Assembly: GCA_934661375.1 (NCBI GenBank)
Contig: CAKUJH010000005.1
Coordinates: 58,899-122,898 of the forward strand
Direction: 5' to 3'
Source of the DNA: an uncultured Victivallales bacterium
GTDB lineage: Bacteria; Verrucomicrobiota; Lentisphaeria; Victivallales; UBA1829
Length of the DNA stretch: 64,000 nucleotides
The notes beneath the pieces were generated by a model, which made no database searches, had not been told where the DNA came from, and saw only the letters and a program-made list of their open reading frames with translations. Made by a program: the position numbers and the translations under genes. This document shows, one piece after another, positions 1 through 8,883 of this stretch. Positions within the stretch are counted from its first letter, which is position 1. Every line of letters begins with the position of its first letter.

Positions 1-812
1 GAGGGGGTTGTCGGGAGCAGTCCCGCAATGTTTCCCACGGTGATTGCCGCGAGAATCACTCCGAAGGAGGGCGCCGAACCCAGAATCGCCATGCCGACAC
101 ACCATGCCATGCATCCCAGCACCAGGTTGACCAGCACGATGCTTGCCAGAATGCATACCGCCACTTCCGTACGGCATTCGGAATAGGAGTCCAGCGCACC
201 GGTTACTTTGGAATACAGACCGCGGGTGATTCTGTCGCCGAATGCACTCAATTTCCGGTACAGTGCGATTCTTTCCAGCATTCTGTGGTTGAAGACAACA
301 ACAGAAGCCGCTATTCCGCAGAGACTTCCGGCAAGAAGCACATAGATGAACTGTTCAATGATTCCTTTGACCGAAGACAAAATTCCCCAGACGAACGGAA
401 GCATTCCCAGCGCCACCAGAAAAATCCCGATCATGCCGGTGAAACGGTCAATCAGAATGGTGAACGCACCATCGAATTTGCGTCCTTTCCGGATATGCGC
501 AGCCAGAAAACCGATGCGGACCAGGTCGCCTCCGATGGCTCCGGGCAGCACCAGGGAAAAGAAAAAGGACTGCATGGTCAGAGAAACCGCCAGATGGAGC
601 GAGCATCCGATTTTCTGCGCCCGCAGGAGAAGCCACCACCGCCACGCATTGGCGAAGATATGCAATGCGTAAAAAAGCAGGGCGGCGACGATCCAGTACG
701 GATTGGCGCGGAGCAGGGTATCCAGAAATCCCCGCGGTGTTTTATATATCAGAAAAGCGATAATCCCGCCTGCCAGCAGGACTTTTACCGCGGTTTTGAG
801 CCAGCTTTTCAT
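1..812 (-). CDS. Flippase-like integral membrane protein (lysylphosphatidylglycerol synthase TM-region / UPF0104 family), 3' end cut off
   Basis: The reverse strand reads from an ATG at 812-810 to the window edge without a stop, giving about 270 residues. The N-terminus (MKSWLKTAVKVLLAGG) is followed by several hydrophobic segments. Motifs typical of the UPF0104/AglD/MprF transmembrane family are visible: LVLPGAIGGDLVRIG near residue 90 and GNIAGLLPTTP at the truncated end. Members are polytopic membrane proteins linked to lipid or glycolipid flipping or aminoacyl-lipid synthesis; the exact substrate cannot be told here. The C-terminus lies beyond base 1. It is divergent from the ymdB-like gene. 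Confidence 0.85.
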   Translation of the reverse strand, partial: MKSWLKTAVKVLLAGGIIAFLIYKTPRGFLDTLLRANPYWIVAALLFYALHIFANAWRWWLLLRAQKIGCSLHLAVSLTMQSFFFSLVLPGAIGGDLVRIGFLAAHIRKGRKFDGAFTILIDRFTGMIGIFLVALGMLPFVWGILSSVKGIIEQFIYVLLAGSLCGIAASVVVFNHRMLERIALYRKLSAFGDRITRGLYSKVTGALDSYSECRTEVAVCILASIVLVNLVLGCMAWCVGMAILGSAPSFGVILAAITVGNIAGLLPTTP

Positions 813-842
813 TTTTATCGTGTATTTTCCCTTGTTTTTGAT

Positions 843-871
843 TTGCAGAGATGCGGTTTCCCGGTTATATT
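843..871 (+). promoter_or_regulatory. Candidate sigma-70 promoter for the ymdB-like/nadC/ruvA run
   Basis: TTGCAG (843-848), a 17-nt spacer and TATATT (866-871) lie about 90 nt before the first gene. Both boxes match the promoter style seen repeatedly in this window (TTGa/t-rich -35 and TATATT -10). Confidence 0.45.
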
Positions 872-937
872 GTCGTCCGGAAGGATATAAAGATAACCCG
901 TTTTTTTCTTTTTTCAATTAGGGAAGGAGAAAAACAG

Positions 938-985
938 ATGATTATTCATCGGAAAGAAAAGTGGGAATGGCCGGACCGGTATTGA
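938..985 (+). other. Possible 15-codon upstream ORF overlapping the start of the phosphodiesterase gene
   Basis: ATG at 938 follows a strong Shine-Dalgarno (aaggag, 924-929) and opens a 15-codon frame that ends at TGA 983-985, inside the next gene in another frame. It has a better ribosome site than the downstream gene itself. It could couple or modulate translation, or be chance. Confidence 0.3.
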
Positions 986-1773
986 ATCTGTTATTTGTCG
1001 GAGACATCGTGGGGAAGGGCGGACGCAATGCCGTCAAAGCCCTGGTTCCTGTATTGAAACAGCGTCACAATGCGTCGTTTGTGATCGCCAACGGCGAAAA
1101 CTGCGCCAACGGGGCAGGGTACAGCCTGACCTGCATCCGCGATATGGAATCTGTGGTGAATGTGTTCACTTCGGGCGATCATACCTGGGATCAGAAAAAT
1201 TTCGAACAGGAAATCCAGTCGGTCCGCAATCTGGTGCGTCCCGCGAATTTCAGTTATCTTCAGCCCGGACGCGGCTGGGGCATTTTTCGCAATCCGGCAG
1301 GCGGCGACGTCGCTGTGATTTCCCTGCAGGGACGCGTTTTCATGAAAGACAGCGCGGCATGTCCGTTTGAAACCGCCGAAAAAATCATAGCACAGCTGCC
1401 GCCGTCGGTGAAGTGCATCATCGTGGACATCCATGCCGAAGCGACCAGTGAAAAAGCGGCGATGGCATGGAATCTCGACGGCAAAGTTACCGCGGTGATC
1501 GGGACTCATACCCATGTGCAGACTTCCGATGCGCGGATTTTGCCCGGCGGAACAGCTCTGCTGACGGATGTCGGCATGGTGGGCGGTCATGACTCTGTGC
1601 TGGGCAGGGATGTCCGCGATGTGGTCCGCAAATTCCGCACCGGTATGCCGACCCGTCTGAATGTTACCGAAAAAAACATACGGCTGGATTATGCCGTGAT
1701 TTCTTATGAACTTATGACCGGACGCGCGGTTTCGATCCGTGCGTTCTCGGAATTTTACACCCCGGAGAACTGA
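961..1773 (+). CDS. YmdB-like metallophosphoesterase (TIGR00282 family)
   Basis: About 270 residues, full length for the family. YmdB-type enzymes are dinuclear-metal phosphodiesterases acting on 2',3'-cyclic nucleotides or cAMP in the cytoplasm. Metal-ligand motifs occur in family order: GDIVGKGGR near residue 14, ANGEN near 43, SGDHTWD near 71, DIHAEATSEK near 156 and GTHTHVQT near 181. The start is uncertain: GTG 961 lies 4 nt after GGAAAG, and ATG 967 is two codons later. A small upstream ORF overlaps it. nadC begins 2 nt after the stop, so the genes are probably co-transcribed. Confidence 0.9.
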   Translation: MGMAGPVLNLLFVGDIVGKGGRNAVKALVPVLKQRHNASFVIANGENCANGAGYSLTCIRDMESVVNVFTSGDHTWDQKNFEQEIQSVRNLVRPANFSYLQPGRGWGIFRNPAGGDVAVISLQGRVFMKDSAACPFETAEKIIAQLPPSVKCIIVDIHAEATSEKAAMAWNLDGKVTAVIGTHTHVQTSDARILPGGTALLTDVGMVGGHDSVLGRDVRDVVRKFRTGMPTRLNVTEKNIRLDYAVISYELMTGRAVSIRAFSEFYTPEN

Positions 1774-1775
1774 AT

Positions 1776-2654
1776 ATGAAGAACATTCCTGAAATTGACT
1801 GGAAACGGGCGGATGCGCTGATTGCTCTTGCCCTCGAAGAAGACCTGGACGGACGCGGCGACGTAACCACCAATTCCGTGATTCCGGAAAATCTGGTTAC
1901 GGATGCCGTGTTTCTGGCGAAAGAAGATCTGGTCTGCGCCGGACTGCCCGTTGCCGAACGCCTGTTCCATACTTTGAGTCCGGATCTGAAATGGGAATCA
2001 CTGGTTCAGGAAGGCGAATTCTGTCCGAAAGGGACCGTCATGGCGAAAGTGCATGGTTCGGCGCGTCTCCTGCTGACTGGCGAACGCACCGCCCTGAACT
2101 TTCTGCAGCGTCTCTGCGGCGTTGCCACCGCCTCGAAAAAGTATCAGGACGCGGCAGGCGACCGCTGTCAGATTCTGGACACCCGCAAGACAACTCCCGG
2201 CTGGCGCAATCTGGAAAAATACGCAGTGGCGACCGGCGGCGCGCACAACCACCGTATCGGTCTGTATGACCGGGTCATGATCAAGGACAATCACCGTGAA
2301 CTTGCCGGACTCGAAGGAGCAGGCGGGATCACCCGTTCCGTGGCTCACGCACGGGAAAAATACCCGGATCTGGAAGTCGAAGTGGAAGTGGATTCTCTGG
2401 ATGAACTGGCGGAAGCCGTCGCGACCGGAGCGGAATACATTCTGCTGGACAATATGAGCGACGAAATGATGGCGGAAGCGGTCCGGTTTGTGAATGGACG
2501 CTCCAAACTCGAAGCCAGCGGCGGCATTACTCTGGCGCGGATCCCGTCCGCCGCCGCCTCCGGTGTTGATTTCATTTCCGCCGGCGCGCTGACTCATTCG
2601 GTGAAATCCTGCGACATTTCCGTGGATATTGCCTTGCCGGGAGATAAAAAATGA
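1776..2654 (+). CDS. nadC: Nicotinate-nucleotide pyrophosphorylase (carboxylating)
   Basis: Quinolinate phosphoribosyltransferase converts quinolinate and PRPP to nicotinate mononucleotide in NAD biosynthesis. The 292 residues match the family length. Active-site segments are visible: RTALNFLQRLCG (104-115), DTRKTTPGWR (135-144), GGAHNHR (154-160), the MIKDNH lysine (K170), EVEVDSLDE, and the phosphate-binding ASGGI and ISAGALTHS loops near the C-terminus. It starts 2 nt after the phosphodiesterase stop, and its TGA overlaps the ruvA ATG, indicating translational coupling. No nadA or nadB lies in the window. Confidence 0.97.
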   Translation: MKNIPEIDWKRADALIALALEEDLDGRGDVTTNSVIPENLVTDAVFLAKEDLVCAGLPVAERLFHTLSPDLKWESLVQEGEFCPKGTVMAKVHGSARLLLTGERTALNFLQRLCGVATASKKYQDAAGDRCQILDTRKTTPGWRNLEKYAVATGGAHNHRIGLYDRVMIKDNHRELAGLEGAGGITRSVAHAREKYPDLEVEVEVDSLDELAEAVATGAEYILLDNMSDEMMAEAVRFVNGRSKLEASGGITLARIPSAAASGVDFISAGALTHSVKSCDISVDIALPGDKK

Positions 2655-3268
2655 TTGCGCAGCTCCGGGGCATTCTGCTGGATTCCTCTTTCACGGAAGC
2701 GGTGATTGATGTCAACGGCGTCGGCTATCAGGTGCTGATTCCGATGAGCACTTTTGACAAGCTGCCGCGTCCGGATAAAAAAGCGGAAGTAACTTTGCTG
2801 ACGTATCTTCAGGTTCGGGAAGACGCGTTGACGCTGTTCGGGTTCGCCACGCGGCAGGAACGGGATGTGTTCCTGCTGCTGACCACGGTCAACGGAATCG
2901 GTGCGAAAACAGCTCTGAATATTCTGAGCTGCATGAATATCGCCACTTTCTGTCAGGCGGTTGCTTCCGGTGATTTGAAGAGTCTCAAGAAAATTTCCGG
3001 AGTCGGACCGAAATCAGCGGAACGCATTCTGGTTGAACTGCGGGACAAGATTCAGAAGATTGCGCCTGAAACCGTTTTCACTTCCGGCGGGAAAGCCGCC
3101 CCGGCGGTCGACAAAGCGGTGGAGGACGCCATTCTGGCTTTGGGACAGCTCGGATTCCAGGGACCGAAATTCCAGCAGCTGATTGCCGATGTCGCGGCGG
3201 GAATGCCGGAAAACGAACGTTCCTGCGAAAATATCATCCGCAAATCTCTGCAGGCTCTGAACCGCTGA
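2651..3268 (+). CDS. ruvA: Holliday junction branch migration protein RuvA
   Basis: RuvA tetramers bind Holliday junctions and recruit the RuvB motor. The 205 residues show the three expected domains: an N-terminal OB fold (MIAQLRGILLD, NGVGYQVLIP), the central tandem helix-hairpin-helix region (VNGIGAKTALNILS and ISGVGPKSAERILVEL), and a C-terminal RuvB-contacting domain (EDAILALGQLGFQ). It overlaps nadC by ATGA. ruvB and ruvC are not adjacent on the right, where a convergent gene follows. Confidence 0.97.
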   Translation: MIAQLRGILLDSSFTEAVIDVNGVGYQVLIPMSTFDKLPRPDKKAEVTLLTYLQVREDALTLFGFATRQERDVFLLLTTVNGIGAKTALNILSCMNIATFCQAVASGDLKSLKKISGVGPKSAERILVELRDKIQKIAPETVFTSGGKAAPAVDKAVEDAILALGQLGFQGPKFQQLIADVAAGMPENERSCENIIRKSLQALNR

Positions 3269-3417
3269 TCTTCTGTTCGATGCAATGCCGGAATAAACCG
3301 CTTGAAAAAAGGCAGAACGGACTAATTTAACCGTTAAAACAGAAGTTGCATACGGTTCTCCTTTTCCGTCCGTGCGTTTTTTCGCGTCGGTCAATTGCGG
3401 CGGAAACGATGCACCTG

Positions 3418-4140
3418 TCAGCGGAGCAGACTGCGGATGACTGCCGCGGCGCAATGGCAGCCGAATACTGCCGGCATGAAGGAAATCGTGCCGGTGGCAG
3501 AACGTTTGTTGCGTCCTTTTTCTTCCCGTATGGCTTCTTTGAGCGGCAGTTCAGAGGAAAAAACCGCCTGAATTCCTTTACGTATGCCCAGCTGCGCCAA
3601 CCCATGCCGGAAGGCTTTCGCCAATCCGCAATTATAGGTTTTGGAGATGTCCGTACAGGAAATTTTTTCCGGATTCAGCCGGGCGCCGGCTCCCATGGAT
3701 GAGACCAGCGGAATGCCGCGTTCCAATACCGCTTTCGCCAGCTGCAGCTTCGGGGTAAGAGTGTCAATGGCGTCCAGAACACAATCGAAATGACGGGAAT
3801 CCAGCAGGGCGGGGATGTTGCTGTCCAGCAGATATTCCGTGCGGATTTCCAGATCCAGATCCGGGTGGATGGCTTTGAGTCTGGCGCCGATGATTTCCGT
3901 TTTGTATTGTCCCAGCGTGCTGGTCAGTGCCGGCAGCTGACGGTTCAGATTGGTTGCCTCGACCTGATCGCCGTCCACTATGACCAGATGTCCGATTCCG
4001 GCGCGTCCGATCATTTCCGCCGCAGCCCCGCCGACGCCGCCCAGCCCGACAATCAGGACACAGGCATTCTGAAGTTTCAGTACATTTTCCTTTCCGAGCA
4101 GCAGTTCCGTGCGGTCCTGCCAGTTTTCCGGTGTATTCAT
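3418..4140 (-). CDS. tcdA: tRNA threonylcarbamoyladenosine dehydratase (ThiF/E1-like)
   Basis: An ATP-dependent E1-like enzyme that cyclises t6A37 of tRNA to ct6A. The protein has 240 residues with the adenylate-binding GLGGVGG (32-38), IVDGDQVEATNLNRQ (54-68) and the DAIDTLTPKLQL segment typical of TcdA/CsdL. The C-terminal ATGTISFMPAVFG stretch also fits the family. It is the last gene of a leftward operon, 10 nt after the GT2/GT-C fusion gene. The family also includes other ThiF-like adenylyltransferases, but this domain pattern is most like TcdA. Confidence 0.9.
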   Translation of the reverse strand: MNTPENWQDRTELLLGKENVLKLQNACVLIVGLGGVGGAAAEMIGRAGIGHLVIVDGDQVEATNLNRQLPALTSTLGQYKTEIIGARLKAIHPDLDLEIRTEYLLDSNIPALLDSRHFDCVLDAIDTLTPKLQLAKAVLERGIPLVSSMGAGARLNPEKISCTDISKTYNCGLAKAFRHGLAQLGIRKGIQAVFSSELPLKEAIREEKGRNKRSATGTISFMPAVFGCHCAAAVIRSLLR

Positions 4141-4150
4141 GATAATGTCC

Positions 4151-6268
4151 TCACAGCCAGGAAGGCGTTTTTTTCTCTTTGACGATTCCGGCGAAATAAA
4201 TCAGTCCGAATCCCGCCGCCAGGCAGAGGAAGGGCAGGGCGGGCAGTTGGTAGCGCGGTTCCGCGATGGAGCCGGGCATCAGCAGATAATATCCGGAGAG
4301 CAGCAGAAGGAGCAGCACGGGAAACCAGCTCCGCCGGTCCGCCGCCGCGACGAAATACCAGACCAGCCCCAGCAGCATCGCCGCGTAAAGCAGCCGTACC
4401 GCAATGGCGAAAACCTGCATCCAGGTCCGGTTCGGCGCATGGAGCATGCCCAGATTGATGAGCAGTCCGGCGGTTTCCGGCAGAAGCACCGCAGGGTTCA
4501 GATGCATGACCAGACAGCGGAACGGGTGCTGAAGAATCCGATGCAGCATCCGGTTGTCCCGTTCGCGGAGCTGTGCGCCAAGCGTGGCGAATTTTTCCGG
4601 TTCAGCGGCATAAACCGCATACATTTCTGCCCGGTAATCCGCCAGAACATCCGCTTTTTTGCGTCCGCTGGCTGCCGCTTCCAGCGCGGCGGCATTTTTC
4701 AGAAGGGCTTCCGAGCTGATGGTGTCGATCCGCCAGCCCAGTCCTGCCCGGTGCGAACTCCACAGCCAGGGCAGCAGCACAGCCCCGAACAGCAGCAGAG
4801 AAACGAGCATGTAATTCAGGCGCAGACGCGGAGAGGTTTTTCGGAAGAAAAACAGCACGAAAACGCATGGGAAGATCCACAACGCATTTGCCGGCCGGAT
4901 CAATGCGCCGAGCGCGGCAAGCATCACCGATGCGATCAGATTCAGCCCGAAGGCATTGCGGATGAAACGCAGGAAAAACCAGACCTGCAGCGCCGCCGCC
5001 AGCAGAAACAGTGTGTCCGGCAGAAACAGCGGAGCATACGCGATTGCCGTCGGATTCAATGCCAGCAGCAGAGCCGCCGCCAGCCCGGTCCTGTACGAAC
5101 CGAAAAGGTGTCCGGCAAGATACAGCACCACACAGCACAATGCCCCCAGCAGACAGCCGGACATGGCGGCGAATGCGAGGTTGTGTCCGCTGATGCCGAA
5201 AATCACCGACAGCCAGATCACGTACAGCGGAGCCCGCGTTTCATTGCCGTAGACCTGCTGGAATGCGGGCGTGTCCGGCTGCTGGATACGCCACGCCGAA
5301 GGGTATGGTTTATGGAAAACCGGAGCTTCCGTGAATATCCCTTTTCCCGCATCCGCCAGAAACGCCGCACTGTCCGGACGCATCAGAAGCTGCGGATTTG
5401 AGAGTCCGGGCAGCGCGCCGAGCAGCCGGATCAGAAAGGCGAATACAAAAACGGCAACCAGACAGAAGCGGCTGATTTTCTTCTGTTTTATGACATCGCT
5501 GAATGCGGGGGATATCGCTGCTGTGCCGCGGCGGATTCGGTAAAGAGAGGCAAAACGCCAGTACAGCGCAATCCAGAGTGCGAGCAGTCCGTCCTTCCAT
5601 TTGATTTTCTTGCCTTCGGAAACTTTGCGCGGATGGTACGAGACGGGAACTTCGCGGATTTCGAATCCCATCCGGAGCAGTTTCGCCGTGATTTCCGGTT
5701 CCCATTCAAAGCGGCCGCCGTCAAGGGGAATCGAGCGGAGCAGGGGACCGTCAAACGTTTTGTAGCAGGTCGGTTCATCCGTCAGTTCCGCATTGAACAG
5801 CAGGTCAATCCACCAGGTCAGGAGCAGTCCGCCCAGAAAAAATGAGGGCGAAGAAAACATGCGGTTGCGGTTGTCTGCTTCCCGTGAACCGTAGACAACT
5901 TTGCATTCTCCGTGGAGAATGGGGGCAATACAGGCGGCATAGTCGTTGGGGTCGTATTCCAGATCGGCATCCTGAATGATGACCACATCTCCGGCAGATG
6001 CCTTGATACCGGTTTTGACCGCTGCTCCTTTGCCGCCGTTTTCGCGGTGCAGTAGTTTGAGAGAATGCGGAGTGTGAGAGCGGTTTTTCCGAATCCATTC
6101 TTCGCAGAGACGCGGTGACTGATCGGTGGAGCCGTCATTGACGATGATGATTTCCATGGAAACCGGAACATCGGCATGAATGACTTTGTCCAGCAGGGCG
6201 GTTACAGTCCGTTCTTCGTTGTAGACGGGAATGATGACGGACAGTGTTTTATGATTTGAATCTGACAT
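4151..6268 (-). CDS. Bifunctional membrane glycosyltransferase: GT2 domain fused to GT-C (ArnT/PMT-like) domain
   Basis: The protein has 705 residues. Residues 1-235 form a GT2 domain of the dolichol-phosphate-mannose/glucose synthase type: SVIIPVYNEERTV, VNDGSTDQSP, GKGAAVKTGI and the DADLEYDP metal motif. From about residue 265 onward it is a polytopic GT-C region with an acidic first loop (RPDSAAFL) and roughly ten hydrophobic helices. A plausible reading is one polypeptide that makes a polyprenyl-phosphate sugar and then uses it as donor on the outer membrane face; the acceptor is unknown. It lies 15 nt after cardiolipin synthase and 10 nt before tcdA. Confidence 0.88.
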   Translation of the reverse strand: MSDSNHKTLSVIIPVYNEERTVTALLDKVIHADVPVSMEIIIVNDGSTDQSPRLCEEWIRKNRSHTPHSLKLLHRENGGKGAAVKTGIKASAGDVVIIQDADLEYDPNDYAACIAPILHGECKVVYGSREADNRNRMFSSPSFFLGGLLLTWWIDLLFNAELTDEPTCYKTFDGPLLRSIPLDGGRFEWEPEITAKLLRMGFEIREVPVSYHPRKVSEGKKIKWKDGLLALWIALYWRFASLYRIRRGTAAISPAFSDVIKQKKISRFCLVAVFVFAFLIRLLGALPGLSNPQLLMRPDSAAFLADAGKGIFTEAPVFHKPYPSAWRIQQPDTPAFQQVYGNETRAPLYVIWLSVIFGISGHNLAFAAMSGCLLGALCCVVLYLAGHLFGSYRTGLAAALLLALNPTAIAYAPLFLPDTLFLLAAALQVWFFLRFIRNAFGLNLIASVMLAALGALIRPANALWIFPCVFVLFFFRKTSPRLRLNYMLVSLLLFGAVLLPWLWSSHRAGLGWRIDTISSEALLKNAAALEAAASGRKKADVLADYRAEMYAVYAAEPEKFATLGAQLRERDNRMLHRILQHPFRCLVMHLNPAVLLPETAGLLINLGMLHAPNRTWMQVFAIAVRLLYAAMLLGLVWYFVAAADRRSWFPVLLLLLLSGYYLLMPGSIAEPRYQLPALPFLCLAAGFGLIYFAGIVKEKKTPSWL

Positions 6269-6283
6269 GACAAACCTTTCCGG

Positions 6284-7828
6284 TTATAAAACAGGAGACA
6301 TCAGGGCGCAGGCACTTTCCGCAAGTTTGCGCAAAGTCTTCTTCCTCTGAAGCATATCATCTGTGATTTCAACGGATTTTCTTAATTCAATCAGGAACTG
6401 ACGGCGGAGTTTTTCCGGAAAATCACCGCTTTCCACCAGCAGATCCAATTCAAAATTGAGCCGGAAACTCCGGACGTCGCAATTGCTGGATCCCAGATAC
6501 GCCAGTTCTCCGTCCACCAGCATCGCCTTGGCATGAGTGAATACTTCCCTGCGTTCAAAAATACGGACGCCGTCCGCGCGGAGCGGTTCATAAAAACTGG
6601 CGGACGCCATCCGCACGTACCAGTGATTGTTGATTGCCGGGACAATCAGGCGGACATCCACGCCGCGGGCGGACGCCATGCGCAGCGCTTTGGAAAAATC
6701 ATGAGTCGGCACAAAATACGGCGTGATGATCCAGATGGATTTCCGGGCGGTGGATGCCGCAGTGAAAAAAACGTTTTCCGTTCCCTCGAAAAAATATCCG
6801 TGTCCGCTGGCAATCAGCCGGATGGTGTCGCGTCCGCATTCTTCCGGAAGCGGAAAATATTCCCGCAGGAACAGATTGTCCGGTGCCGATTTCGAGGCGT
6901 AGAGCCAGTCGCACAGAAAAGAATACTGCAGTTCGCCGACAATCGGACCATGCACCCGGCAATGAAAATCGTGAATGCCCAGATGATCATTGGTCCGGAT
7001 ATTTTCCTGACTGATGTTCAGTCCGCCTGTGAAAGCGGTTTTCCCGTCCACAATCAGCAGTTTGCGGTGATTGCGGAGCTGAATCCGCCATGGCGTCAGC
7101 ACGGACGCATGGGAAAACGGTTTGATTTTCAGCGCCGGCAGTTTGCGGGAACGGCAGCGCAGCAGAAACCAGGAGGATTTCAGACTGCCGAATTTGTCGA
7201 ACAGCACTTTTACTTCCACTCCGGCTTCGGCGCGTTCCCGGAGGGCTTTCAGCATTTCGCGGCCGATGGCGTCGTCGGCAAAAATGAAACTCTGCAGATT
7301 GATGCTTTTCCGCGCAGAGCGGATGCTGTCCAGCATGGCGGGATAGGCATCGGTTCCGTCACAGAACAGTTCGACTTTGTTTCCGGAAAGCGACGATGCC
7401 CCCAGCGGCAGCAGCGGAGAGTCTTCCGGCGTTTCATTCCGTTCCTGATGAAAATACTGATGATTGCGCTGCAGCAGACGTTCCAGCATCGCCGTGAAAT
7501 CTCCGACGACACCGTTCCGCGGTTCGGTGCAGCGGAACTGCCGCATCATTTCCTTGCGGCTGCGGAGCGCATGATGTTCCGCTTCGGAACGTTCCCGGAG
7601 AAAGCGGTCAACCGACAGCGTAATGCGTTTTCCGAACGTGTTCAGACGGGAAATCCCTGTGACCAGATAGAGGATCATGCCCGCTGCCGGCAGCAGGATG
7701 ACCAGAATCAGCCAGAGCGCGGCCCGTTCTGAATCATCCCGCATGGTGAGGAGAATATGCAGAATGGTCAGAATTTCCGCTGTCGCCAGAATTCCGGCGC
7801 TGATAATGTGAAACCAGTTCAGATGCAT
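6284..7828 (-). CDS. cls: Cardiolipin synthase (phospholipase D superfamily)
   Basis: Condenses two phosphatidylglycerols, or PG and PE, to cardiolipin at the membrane. The 514 residues include two N-terminal transmembrane helices (about 5-28 and 36-58, a PLDc_N domain) and two HKD motifs, HRKLLIVDG (H254, K256, D261) and HAKAMLVDG (H432, K434, D439), each followed by the Gly-Ser/Gly-Gly-Asn element. It is the second gene of the leftward operon, 21 nt after the small basic secreted protein. Confidence 0.95.
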   Translation of the reverse strand: MHLNWFHIISAGILATAEILTILHILLTMRDDSERAALWLILVILLPAAGMILYLVTGISRLNTFGKRITLSVDRFLRERSEAEHHALRSRKEMMRQFRCTEPRNGVVGDFTAMLERLLQRNHQYFHQERNETPEDSPLLPLGASSLSGNKVELFCDGTDAYPAMLDSIRSARKSINLQSFIFADDAIGREMLKALRERAEAGVEVKVLFDKFGSLKSSWFLLRCRSRKLPALKIKPFSHASVLTPWRIQLRNHRKLLIVDGKTAFTGGLNISQENIRTNDHLGIHDFHCRVHGPIVGELQYSFLCDWLYASKSAPDNLFLREYFPLPEECGRDTIRLIASGHGYFFEGTENVFFTAASTARKSIWIITPYFVPTHDFSKALRMASARGVDVRLIVPAINNHWYVRMASASFYEPLRADGVRIFERREVFTHAKAMLVDGELAYLGSSNCDVRSFRLNFELDLLVESGDFPEKLRRQFLIELRKSVEITDDMLQRKKTLRKLAESACALMSPVL

Positions 7829-7849
7829 GTCGTTACGCGGATGTCCGGT

Positions 7850-8347
7850 TCATTTCTTTTTCCGGGATGACTTGGTTTTGCTTTTCCCCTTATTTTTAGT
7901 TTTGGTCGGGGCTGGCATTTCCTTCATTTCATCCTGCGGGGCTGCGGCTGCTCCCCATTTTTCCAGATTCGCAGTTTTGGTGAGATTCTCAATTTCCGCT
8001 TGAACGGCATCCAGTTCCTTCTGTACTTTTTCCCTGCGGGCGGGATTGGTTTCCAGCCGGACATGAGCTTTGAGCGGAGCCAGACGCTGCTGCAGCGGAG
8101 CAAGCTGTCTTCCCAGCAGTGTTTTCAGCACATTCTGTTCGCGTTCCAGCTGATCGGTCAGACGGCGTTTTTCAGAACCTTTTCTGGCTTTCGCCAGTTT
8201 GTCCTGCAGAATTTTGATTTTAGCCTGCTGACTTTCAAACGGATTGACTGTTTGAGTGTGCCGGGAGGCTTTCTTTTCCGCAGTCCAGCCGGTGAGCGGA
8301 GCGGCGGTCAGCAGCATTGCCGCAGTCAGATACAGAAACAATTTCAT
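7850..8347 (-). CDS. Small secreted coiled-coil protein with lysine-rich tail, function unknown
   Basis: 165 residues. A clear signal peptide (MKLFLYLTAAMLLTAAPLTG) is followed by a charged helical region rich in K, E, Q and L (about 40-130), predicted coiled coil, and a highly basic tail of K, S and T repeats. It resembles no enzyme I recognise. It has a good Shine-Dalgarno (caggag) and is the first gene after a strong predicted leftward promoter, ahead of cls. The basic tail could contact nucleic acid or anionic lipid; that is only inference. Confidence 0.75.
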   Translation of the reverse strand: MKLFLYLTAAMLLTAAPLTGWTAEKKASRHTQTVNPFESQQAKIKILQDKLAKARKGSEKRRLTDQLEREQNVLKTLLGRQLAPLQQRLAPLKAHVRLETNPARREKVQKELDAVQAEIENLTKTANLEKWGAAAAPQDEMKEMPAPTKTKNKGKSKTKSSRKKK

Positions 8348-8427
8348 GATGAACTCCTGTTCAGAATATTCAGATGCGTCTGCCGGAAAACAAACGTGTC
8401 TTGCCGCCGCATCTTTATGCTGCCGGA

Positions 8428-8456
8428 AATATAATCTGATTTTTCCGGTTTATCAA
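8428..8456 (-). promoter_or_regulatory. Predicted promoter of the leftward secreted protein/cls/GT/tcdA operon
   Basis: On the minus strand TTGATA (8456-8451), a 17-nt spacer and TATATT (8433-8428) sit about 80 nt before the first start codon. Both boxes are close to consensus. Confidence 0.6.
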
Positions 8457-8478
8457 GCATAAATTCTGCGTTTTTTGC

Positions 8479-8508
8479 TTGAATGCGGCAGTTCACGCAT
8501 TACATTAT
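8479..8508 (+). promoter_or_regulatory. Candidate promoter for the 104-residue hypothetical gene
   Basis: TTGAAT (8479-8484), an 18-nt spacer and CATTAT (8503-8508) lie 33 nt before the ATG. It is back to back with the leftward promoter. Confidence 0.4.
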
Positions 8509-8541
8509 GCCGGAAAAAAGAAATAATCAGGAGAGATTCCC

Positions 8542-8856
8542 ATGGATGGATATACATTCCAGACACACGCGGTTTACCGCGACAGAAAATCCGGCGGCTG
8601 CGTACTGCTGGTTCACCATAACCCGATGGCTCTGCGTTCTCTGCTGCTTCAGCAGACTGAAAACGGTTTCGACTGGACCGCGCCGGTTCCGGTGGGAGTC
8701 GATACCATTATAGAAATGCGGCGTTCCGGCTCATTCGAAGAACTGCCGCCTCTGCCGGAAAATGAATTCCGGCAGCTGCTGGAAAAACTGCTGTCGGCTT
8801 CCGGGCTGAGCGCGGAGGACGCGCCGTTTGTCCGGGCATTGCTCGAACAGAAATGA
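8542..8856 (+). CDS. Hypothetical small soluble protein
   Basis: 104 residues with no signal peptide or membrane segment. The ATG follows a Shine-Dalgarno (ggagag, 8531-8536) and a candidate promoter. The N-terminal half is beta-like (an IIEMRRSGSFEEL segment follows), and the C-terminal half is acidic and helical, ending in a short helix. It is a monocistronic gene convergent with the glycosidase gene, 27 nt away. Codon use matches its neighbours, so I consider it real, but I recognise no family. Confidence 0.65.
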   Translation: MDGYTFQTHAVYRDRKSGGCVLLVHHNPMALRSLLLQQTENGFDWTAPVPVGVDTIIEMRRSGSFEELPPLPENEFRQLLEKLLSASGLSAEDAPFVRALLEQK

Positions 8857-8883
8857 CCCGGCGCGTCGTTCCGGATTGCGGAA

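Noticed and set aside
285..890. A 201-codon rightward frame at the left edge
   Set aside because: The opposite strand carries an uninterrupted UPF0104-type membrane protein with its GGD and GLLP motifs.
3326..3338. TTTAAC/GTTAAA palindrome between ruvA and tcdA
   Set aside because: Short, AT-only and without a T-run or promoter nearby; likely chance in a convergent spacer.
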